Below are positions 58,098 through 64,000 of a DNA stretch of 64,000 bases, piece after piece. The stretch is from Kangiella marina (GTDB lineage Bacteria > Pseudomonadota > Gammaproteobacteria > Enterobacterales > Kangiellaceae). Position 1 is the first letter of the stretch, and each line of letters starts with the position of its first letter. The position numbers were made by a program, and so were the translations under genes. The stretch is taken from positions 1,240,001-1,304,000 of the forward strand of contig NZ_BAABFV010000001.1 in the NCBI RefSeq assembly GCF_039541235.1, written 5' to 3'. Under the pieces are notes generated by a model. It saw nothing but the letters and a program-made list of their open reading frames with translations. It was not told where the DNA came from and did not search any database.

Positions 58098-59729
58098 TTA
58101 GCCACATTTTTTAGGACCACCACGACATGGTTCTGGCTCTGGGTCACCGCCGCCGCTGCCGCCGCCGTCAACTGCACCAGTACAACCGTTCGCAGTTAAG
58201 TAGTCGCTCGCAAGTTTCGCTTTAACGATACCGTAACCGAAGTAGTCGTCACGTCCTGCTGCACCTTGGTCTTCAGCCGTCGCTTTCATCGCAGTACGAA
58301 CTTCCGTACCTGAACAGCTAGGATGATTTGACCATACTAACGCTGCAACACCTGCCGCCGCTGGAGTCGCCATAGACGTTCCGCTCATGTAGCCGTAGTC
58401 GCTCGCGCCTGAGTTGATGCTTGCATTAGCAGAACCAACGATTGCCGCACGATCTTCAAACGCTGTGCCCACTGCTGGGATACTTGTCGTAACACCAGTA
58501 ATGTCCATGTTGATAACGCCTTCGCCAGCAACATTGTTAATCACAACAGCACCGATACCACCTGAGTTACCACAGTTGTTGATTTTGTCTGCGAAAGAGA
58601 TGTTACCACGGTCAATCACACAGACTTTACCGCTAGCGCCTGCGTCAGTTGCTTCAGCTGTACCCATGAAATAAGTTGCACCAGATACTGCGCCTGTGTT
58701 GTCAGTTGCCGCTGCTGCTACACCAACACCGTCAACAGTCAAACTTGCAATTGTCGCGCCGCCTGCTGGGTAAGTCGATAGTGTGTTAACACCACCCGCT
58801 GTTACTTCTACGCCATAACCGTCATGCGTTTCAGTTGTCGCGTTCTTACCACGACCAGAAGTCATTGTGTTTGATGGGAATTGCGAGAAGTCTGCAATGT
58901 TGTTGTTGCCGTCGTTAGCACCAATCATCATCACTGATTTGTAGCCTGCTGGGTATGAACGAACGCTGTTGCCGTCGTTACCCGCTGCTGCCAATACTAG
59001 ACCACCGTTAGCAGTGAACGTATCGAACGCTGATTCTTCAACGCTGTTCGCTCCGCCGCCACCTAATGACATAGTAATGATGTTTGCGCCAGCTTGAGTA
59101 CAAAGGTTAGCAGCTTGTGCTAGATCCGATGAATAACCCCAACCTGCAGCGTTGAATACTTTAATGATGTGCATTGGAACGCCAGGAGCCATACCAACAA
59201 CACCGATACCGTTGTCAGCTGCGCCGACTGTACCAGCTACGTGAGTACCGTGTGGGCCACCGTCACGGAACCAGTCGCCTGTTCCTGAGTCGTTGTCACC
59301 GGTGATAACAGACCAATCGAAATCGTTGTTCTTGCCACCAGTCTCACCTTGAGCGCCCGCGATACCAGAATCGATAACACAAACTTTTTGACCGCCCTGA
59401 AGCACTAACTGATCCGCTTGTGATTGGTACACAGCATAAGGAGTTAATTGCTGAGCAGTTGGGTCACCTGCGTCATCATTGTAGATAGCCATTGGGAAAC
59501 GCTTCAGATCTTTTTCCATCTTTTTGAAGCCTTTCTGACCACGGATAGAGCTTTTCCCCTTCTCATCTAAATCTACGGCAAACCAGTTTTTGCCTTGAGC
59601 CAATACTTTTTGGCCTTTTTTCAATCCTTGACCATTATCACTATGCGTTACGATTACACGCTCTGCGTGTGCCGCTGTGCCAAGCGCTAAGATAGTCGCT
59701 GCACAAGCCATTTTAATTTTAAAATTCAT
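58098..59729 (-). CDS. Secreted S8 subtilisin-like protease with inserted PA domain
   Basis: 543 residues with a signal peptide (to about 22) and a propeptide-like region (to about 105). The catalytic domain has VCVIDSG (D), GGPHGTHVAGT (H), LAAAGNDG (N) and MSGTSMATP (S). A protease-associated (PA) domain with GKVCVIDRGNISFADK is inserted between the oxyanion N and the serine (about 330-430). The C-terminus is a short glycine/proline tail with two cysteines instead of a sorting signal. Its upstream region closely matches that of the third subtilase gene. Confidence 0.93.
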   Translation of the reverse strand: MNFKIKMACAATILALGTAAHAERVIVTHSDNGQGLKKGQKVLAQGKNWFAVDLDEKGKSSIRGQKGFKKMEKDLKRFPMAIYNDDAGDPTAQQLTPYAVYQSQADQLVLQGGQKVCVIDSGIAGAQGETGGKNNDFDWSVITGDNDSGTGDWFRDGGPHGTHVAGTVGAADNGIGVVGMAPGVPMHIIKVFNAAGWGYSSDLAQAANLCTQAGANIITMSLGGGGANSVEESAFDTFTANGGLVLAAAGNDGNSVRSYPAGYKSVMMIGANDGNNNIADFSQFPSNTMTSGRGKNATTETHDGYGVEVTAGGVNTLSTYPAGGATIASLTVDGVGVAAAATDNTGAVSGATYFMGTAEATDAGASGKVCVIDRGNISFADKINNCGNSGGIGAVVINNVAGEGVINMDITGVTTSIPAVGTAFEDRAAIVGSANASINSGASDYGYMSGTSMATPAAAGVAALVWSNHPSCSGTEVRTAMKATAEDQGAAGRDDYFGYGIVKAKLASDYLTANGCTGAVDGGGSGGGDPEPEPCRGGPKKCG

Positions 59730-59772
59730 CTCTACCCCTTTGGTATCACTTTAAACAGTATTTCTTTAAACA

Positions 59773-59829
59773 ATAAAAAAGCTCCATCACTATGGGGTGA
59801 GGTTTTAACTGTCCATAGTCGATGAAGCT
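59773..59829 (-). promoter_or_regulatory. Terminator-like leader hairpin of the PA-subtilase gene (candidate attenuator)
   Basis: The outer stem 59821-59829 with 59780-59788 and the inner stem 59813-59819 with 59789-59795 give 16 pairs with one bulged base and a 17-base loop, then six T. It begins within about five bases of the expected transcription start and ends 44 bases before the ATG, so it would be at the very 5' end of the mRNA. Confidence 0.7.
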
Positions 59830-59838
59830 CGTGAATGG

Positions 59839-59868
59839 ATTAAACCAGTTTAGTTAATCTAATGTCAA
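59839..59868 (-). promoter_or_regulatory. Sigma-70 promoter of the PA-subtilase gene
   Basis: TTGACA (59868-59863) and TTTAAT (59844-59839) separated by 18 bases on the minus strand. Spacing and -10 match the promoter at 62472-62501. Confidence 0.65.
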
Positions 59869-59907
59869 ACAGTATTTTTTCTAATGCTTTAATTTTCGTC
59901 AGATTGA

Positions 59908-59921
59908 TACAAAGCGTTACA
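59908..59921. promoter_or_regulatory. RstA-like regulator box, copy B
   Basis: TACAAAGCGTTACA matches 10 of the 12 fixed positions of the published RstA consensus TACATNTNGTTACA. It sits 39 bases upstream of the -35, inside about 35 bases conserved with copy A. Confidence 0.5.
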
Positions 59922-59985
59922 AAGCATATGTATCTAAGATGCGAGATAAAGCGGTAAGCTATTGTTTTTGTTGGTTTTACCCCAC

Positions 59986-60012
59986 AAAAAAAGGCCGCCG
60001 AAGCGACCTTTT
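59986..60012 (-). terminator. UUCG-loop terminator of the third subtilase gene
   Basis: The same 27-base hairpin unit as at 56694-56720, here 25 bases after the stop, with seven T on the minus strand. Confidence 0.9.
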
Positions 60013-60036
60013 TTAGATGCTAATCAAGAGGTCTGA

Positions 60037-62337
60037 TTAGTTTGAGCTACCCGTTAATGTTACTCCTGAGTAAGCACGGTAGCCACGTAACATGATGTGG
60101 TAAGTGCCTGCTTGAGCATTTAACGTACAGGTCTCATTGTTACCGTTTCTGTACGGACGGCAATCATAAGTACTTGTTGTTGGCTGGCTGCCATAACGAA
60201 CGTATAAGTCAGCATCACCAGAACCGCCAGAGATTGAAACACTTACTGAGCTGCGGCCTGCTGGTACTTCTAATGTGAAGTACTGACTGCTGCCCTGAGC
60301 ACCCGACAAGTTAGACTGGTTAATTGTGTCATTTACTGGCTCACTACCAGCGTCAGTGTAATCTCCAACTAATGTTGTATCAGCATATGAGCTGTAACCA
60401 CGGATCATAACGTGATAGGTGCCTGCTTGTGGAGAAGCGAACGAACAGTTCTCAGAGTTACCACTCTTATAAGGGCGGCAATCGTAAGTACTAGTCGTTG
60501 GCTCTGAACCAAAGCGTACATACATGTCAGCATCACCAGAACCACCTGCCATGTCGAACGATAGGTCAGTTGCGCCTGCTGGTACTTCTAGTGTGTAGAA
60601 CACTTCAGAACCTTGTGCACCGCTAATACCCGTAACCGTTACACCTTTAGTTAACTCGTTACCACTTGGTGGTGGAGGTGGGTTACCGCCGCCACAGACT
60701 GAATCAAGCTCAGCAATCGCTGCTTGTGTCTGGACTAAACCATAACCAGTACGGTCATCACGTCCCGCTACATCAAGGTCAATCGCTGTATCTTTAAGTG
60801 CTTGGCGAACTTGAGCCGCTGTACAGGTTGGATGGTGGCTCCATGCTAGTGCCGCAACACCTGCAACGTGTGGCGTCGCCATTGACGTACCGTTGTAGTA
60901 AGACCAATCCTGACCACCTTCTTTCGCCATAGTCACGTTTTGACCCGCTTTGTTCGCAAGCTCTAGACCTGTCGCACGATCCACAGAGACCACTGGCGTC
61001 GTGCCAATTTTGCTGTTGAAGTCAATAAGGAAAGGATGCTGCAAACCTGGACGGTCAGCATTACTGTAAACCACAACACCTTCAGCGCCTGCGTCCATAC
61101 ACGCATCGACACCACGGTATTCAGGATAGTTATTTTCCGTAGAGCTTGTGTTGTCGCCTTGGTTTTCACCACGCTCAACTAGACAAACTTTACCGGTCAT
61201 GCTTGGGCAGTTATAAGTCGTGCCTGAAGTCGTACAAACCCCTAGCGTGCCTGACGCAGAACCAACGTTAGCAGCGTTGTCGAAGCTTAGGCTGCTGTTG
61301 TAGAAGTTTTGTGGCACAACACCGTTTGCAAAATAATCAACACCGCCAACTTCTAGTTGACCTAGGAAGCCGTCACCGATACCAACCGTCGAAAGAATTG
61401 CTTCACCCGGACCGGCTACTTCAACTTGGTTCGTGAACTGCGAGAAATTCGCGTGCTTGTTGCCAGAATCAACCGCTGCAACCGATACTACGGCATCATA
61501 CGACGCTGGGTAGGAGTGGCTAGAATCACCATCGTTACCTGCTGCTGCGATATTCAATACGCCATTATCAAAATGGTTTTGGAATGCGTTACGCTCTGTC
61601 GTAGAAGAACCCGCACCACCTAAACTCATGTTAACCACGTTAGCACCGCTGTTCACACACTCGTCAACCGCAGAGATTAACGACGATGAGTAACCCCAAC
61701 CTGATTCGTTAAAGACTTTGATCACGTGGATATTAACGTTAGCATTTGGCATCACACCAACAACACCAGAGTTGTTCGTTACTGCTGCAATCGTACCCGC
61801 TACGTGAGTACCGTGCGATCCGCCTGGCTCGAACCAGTTACCGGTACCAGAATCGTTAGTACCTGAATGGTTGTTGCTTGATAAATCTGAGTTGTTGATA
61901 TCGTAACCAGAGTCAATGATACACACTGTACGGTTACCGGCGTTGCTGTCAGAGACAACATCCGCTTGGACACGAGAAATACCCCATGGCTCTACTTCAG
62001 TCGTATCAAGATTTGTCGCGTACAACTTACGCTTAAAATCCGGTTCCACATATTCAACATTAGGATTGTTTCGAAGTGCTTCTAGTGCATTTGCAGAAAC
62101 TTCGATAGCGAACGCATTGTGTTGCTTTAGGCTCACTTTCATCTGGCCGCCAGCTTTCATAGCCATTGCTTTGGCTTGCTTGCCGTGACCAGGTTTGAAT
62201 TTGACGATAACGCGCTGATTTTCTTTATCAGCCGTAGGCGCTGCGATTGTGGTCTTACCCATTGCGCCTGAGGCATGAGCACTAACGCCCATGGCTAACA
62301 TTGTGGCTGTGCAAGCCAATTTTAATTTAAAACTCAT
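60037..62337 (-). CDS. Secreted S8 subtilisin-like protease with PA and two PPC domains
   Basis: 766 residues from the ATG at 62337 (SFKLKLACTATMLAMGVSAH signal peptide, close to that of the second subtilase). An in-frame start 132 bases upstream would translate the leader hairpin and is rejected. Then follow an I9 propeptide (about 40-115, RVIVKFKPG), the catalytic domain with VCIIDSGYD, GGSHGTHVAGT, IAAAGNDG and YNGTSMATP, a PA domain, and two pre-peptidase C-terminal domains (about 600-765), each with a GGSGDAD(M/L)YVR(F/Y)GS motif. PPC domains are often removed after secretion. Confidence 0.94.
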   Translation of the reverse strand: MSFKLKLACTATMLAMGVSAHASGAMGKTTIAAPTADKENQRVIVKFKPGHGKQAKAMAMKAGGQMKVSLKQHNAFAIEVSANALEALRNNPNVEYVEPDFKRKLYATNLDTTEVEPWGISRVQADVVSDSNAGNRTVCIIDSGYDINNSDLSSNNHSGTNDSGTGNWFEPGGSHGTHVAGTIAAVTNNSGVVGVMPNANVNIHVIKVFNESGWGYSSSLISAVDECVNSGANVVNMSLGGAGSSTTERNAFQNHFDNGVLNIAAAGNDGDSSHSYPASYDAVVSVAAVDSGNKHANFSQFTNQVEVAGPGEAILSTVGIGDGFLGQLEVGGVDYFANGVVPQNFYNSSLSFDNAANVGSASGTLGVCTTSGTTYNCPSMTGKVCLVERGENQGDNTSSTENNYPEYRGVDACMDAGAEGVVVYSNADRPGLQHPFLIDFNSKIGTTPVVSVDRATGLELANKAGQNVTMAKEGGQDWSYYNGTSMATPHVAGVAALAWSHHPTCTAAQVRQALKDTAIDLDVAGRDDRTGYGLVQTQAAIAELDSVCGGGNPPPPPSGNELTKGVTVTGISGAQGSEVFYTLEVPAGATDLSFDMAGGSGDADMYVRFGSEPTTSTYDCRPYKSGNSENCSFASPQAGTYHVMIRGYSSYADTTLVGDYTDAGSEPVNDTINQSNLSGAQGSSQYFTLEVPAGRSSVSVSISGGSGDADLYVRYGSQPTTSTYDCRPYRNGNNETCTLNAQAGTYHIMLRGYRAYSGVTLTGSSN

Positions 62338-62406
62338 TAAACCTACCCCTATAAGTATGTGTCTTAATGTAGTGGGATTTTCTTCATAAAGTTTTTCTTT
62401 ATAAAC

Positions 62407-62464
62407 AAAAAAGCCTTGTTTTTCCCAGAGAGAGTACTTTGACTCTTCCCTAGTCAACAAGGCT
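62407..62464 (-). promoter_or_regulatory. Terminator-like leader hairpin of the PPC-subtilase gene (candidate attenuator)
   Basis: A 9-bp stem (62456-62464 with 62412-62420) closes a 35-base loop and is followed by six T. It begins about where transcription from 62472-62501 should start. The 5' arm and following bases (AGCCTTGTTGACTAGGG) resemble those of the other leader (AGCTTCATCGACTATGG). It could also act as the uvrD terminator. Confidence 0.65.
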
Positions 62465-62471
62465 GGCACTG

Positions 62472-62501
62472 ATTAAAGCAGTTAATGAATCCACAGATCA
62501 A
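62472..62501 (-). promoter_or_regulatory. Sigma-70 promoter of the PPC-subtilase gene
   Basis: TTGATC (62501-62496) and TTTAAT (62477-62472) separated by 18 bases on the minus strand. Confidence 0.6.
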
Positions 62502-62530
62502 GGATAAGTTTTTATATTTTACAAATTTGC

Positions 62531-62544
62531 TACCAAGCGTTACA
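62531..62544. promoter_or_regulatory. RstA-like regulator box, copy A
   Basis: TACCAAGCGTTACA matches 9 of 12 fixed positions of the RstA consensus. It lies 29 bases upstream of the -35, ten bases closer than in copy B. Confidence 0.45.
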
Positions 62545-62585
62545 AGACAAATATACCTCAGATTATCTCATTATAAATCAATTAC

Positions 62586-64000
62586 TTATGAAGAAGGCTC
62601 TAATTTAGCATATGCTAACATTAGTTTTTTTAACCCATCTTTTTCAAAATTCACCTGCACAGAAGCCTGCGGCCCCTCTCCCTCATAATTAATAATGATG
62701 CCCTTCCCGAATTTAGGGTGCTGGACCAATTGACCCAAGTGAAATCCTTCAGGCCCTTTGCGCTTAATCGGTGATTGCTTTTGAAAAACAGGACGTTGTA
62801 CTTGAGTATTCAAGCGAACCTCCGTCATCAACTCAGCAGGGATTTCATTAATAAAGCGCGATACCGAAGGATAAGTCTCGCGACCCCACATTCGACGCTT
62901 TTCAGCATACGTCAGATATAGCTGCTTCATCGCACGCGTAACACCAACGTAGGCCAAACGCCGTTCTTCTTCCAGGCCGCCCGGTTCATCCAACGACATC
63001 TGGTGCGGGAACAGCTTTTCCTCCATGCCAGCAATAAAGACCAACGGAAACTCTAAGCCTTTGGCCGAGTGTAAGGTCATCATCTGTACCGACTCTTGAT
63101 ATTCATCCGCTTGGGTATCACCTGCCTCCAGCGAAGCATGCGCGATAAACGCCATTAATGGCGTCATGTCCGGCGTTTCCTCGGGAATCATTTCATCCGG
63201 ATCAAACTCACGAGTTGCGTTGACCAGTTCCTGCAAGTTTTCCTTTCGCGCCTGCGCCTTTTCGCCCTTCTCTTTACTGACTTTGTCCATCAGACCCGAG
63301 TGCTCGATCACCACCTCGGTCTGTTCCCACAAGTCGACTTCCTGCGTGCTCGAATCCAGCTCGTTAATGAGGTGCAGAAAACCTGCCATGGCGGTGCGTG
63401 CCCGTGGTGGCAACAATTGATCGACCACCATTTTATTGGCCGCCTGCCATAAAGAGGATTCATCCTCACGAGCTTGTGCACGAATTAAGTCGACCGACTT
63501 TTCGCCCAAACCTCGGGCTGGCGTGTTAACCACTCGTTCGAATGATGCATCATCATCACGGTTCGTCATTAAGCGTAAATAGGCCATGGTATCTTTAATT
63601 TCCGCACGCTCGAAAAATCGTAAGCCGCCATAAATACGGTAAGGAATATTTCGGTTGAGCATCGCATCTTCTAGGATCCGCGATTGCGCATTACTGCGAT
63701 ACAGGATCGCAATATCGTTATAACTATTCCCCTGCTCTACCCAATCATCAATTCGAGCGGCGATAAAGCGCGCTTCTTCTTGTTCATTAAAAGCTGAGTA
63801 AACGGTAATGGGTTCGCCCTCATTGCCCTCAGTCCATAAACTTTTTCCCATGCGGTCGCTGTTATAGGAAATAACCGCATTCGCGGCTTTCAAAATAGTA
63901 CTGGTCGAACGGTAGTTTTGCTCAAGACGTGAAATTTTGCAGTCCGGGAAATCATTCTCAAATTGCTGAATGTTTTCAATTTTGGCGCCACGCCAGCCAT
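62586..64000 (-). CDS. uvrD: DNA helicase II UvrD (N-terminus cut by window edge)
   Basis: The minus-strand frame runs open to base 64000, so the start lies outside. The visible 471 residues begin near WRGAKIENIQQFEND and include the SF1 motifs EQNYRSTSTIL (motif IV region), MTLHSAKGLEFPLVFIAGME (V) and RRLAYVGVTRAMKQLYLTYA (VI). The C-terminal tail HPKFGKGIIINYEG...AYAKLEP is typical of UvrD, not Rep. Acts in nucleotide excision and mismatch repair. Confidence 0.96.
   Translation of the reverse strand, partial: GWRGAKIENIQQFENDFPDCKISRLEQNYRSTSTILKAANAVISYNSDRMGKSLWTEGNEGEPITVYSAFNEQEEARFIAARIDDWVEQGNSYNDIAILYRSNAQSRILEDAMLNRNIPYRIYGGLRFFERAEIKDTMAYLRLMTNRDDDASFERVVNTPARGLGEKSVDLIRAQAREDESSLWQAANKMVVDQLLPPRARTAMAGFLHLINELDSSTQEVDLWEQTEVVIEHSGLMDKVSKEKGEKAQARKENLQELVNATREFDPDEMIPEETPDMTPLMAFIAHASLEAGDTQADEYQESVQMMTLHSAKGLEFPLVFIAGMEEKLFPHQMSLDEPGGLEEERRLAYVGVTRAMKQLYLTYAEKRRMWGRETYPSVSRFINEIPAELMTEVRLNTQVQRPVFQKQSPIKRKGPEGFHLGQLVQHPKFGKGIIINYEGEGPQASVQVNFEKDGLKKLMLAYAKLEPSS

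Noticed and set aside
62338-62469. 44-residue N-terminal extension of the PPC subtilase
   Set aside because: It would translate the leader hairpin and place a long hydrophilic stretch before a normal signal peptide; the ATG at 62337 fits better.
1-64000. CRISPR arrays, tRNA or rRNA genes, transposase genes and prophage genes
   Set aside because: I saw no regular spaced repeats, tRNA-like cloverleaves, rRNA sequence, transposase or phage structural genes on reading the window; short or degenerate cases could be missed by eye.

Overview
The window looks like chromosomal DNA of a marine-type gammaproteobacterium. Supporting signs are the polA/engB/cytochrome c4/dsbA neighbourhood, a tkt-gapA-pgk-fba glycolytic cluster, a TRAP transporter, a GlyGly-CTERM surface protein and several secreted subtilases. 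Gene content resembles Kangiella or a close relative, but that genus is an inference from gene content alone. Both ends cut genes: a PrsK-like histidine kinase at the left and uvrD at the right.

Layout. 0-2.2 kb: kinase and a stand-alone acyl carrier protein, probably the edge of an exosortase/EPS locus. 2.3-10 kb: serA, a small membrane protein, then fba, pgk, gapA and tkt on the minus strand. 10-18.4 kb: a 1517-residue periplasmic-sensor GGDEF-EAL protein, elbB, a DUF255 thioredoxin-domain protein and a DUF599 protein. 18.4-24.5 kb: a DsbA-like protein, cytochrome c4, engB, a TPR membrane protein and polA. Between the TPR gene and polA, on the polA strand, lies a strongly structured small-RNA candidate where enterobacteria carry Spot 42 and Pseudomonas carries ErsA. 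24.6-28.8 kb: a two-gene operon of related secreted proteins (one a probable rhombosortase substrate) and a serine hydrolase. 29.2-31.9 kb: TRAP permease genes and murI.

32-54.5 kb is a type VI secretion (T6SS) island. On the plus strand are a DUF4123 adaptor/chaperone, a VasX-like membrane-active effector, two tandem paralogous membrane proteins (probable immunity proteins) and a third membrane protein. On the minus strand one long operon reads tagH-tssJ-tssK-tssL-tssM-tagF-pppA-tssA-tssB-tssC. A PpkA-like kinase is divergent from it. The window therefore holds the membrane complex, the sheath and a threonine-phosphorylation control module. It lacks hcp, vgrG, clpV and the tssEFG baseplate genes, which must lie elsewhere if the system works.

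54.5-64 kb: the solute-binding partner of a TRAP transporter, a 2OG-Fe(II) oxygenase, three secreted subtilases and uvrD. Two of the subtilase genes share a duplicated control region: an RstA-like box, a matching promoter, and a transcript that would begin with a terminator-like hairpin. The most notable candidates for undescribed biology are the polA-adjacent RNA with anti-Shine-Dalgarno-like loops, the twin subtilase leaders, and the VasX-like toxin with duplicated immunity genes that differ mainly in the predicted periplasmic loop.
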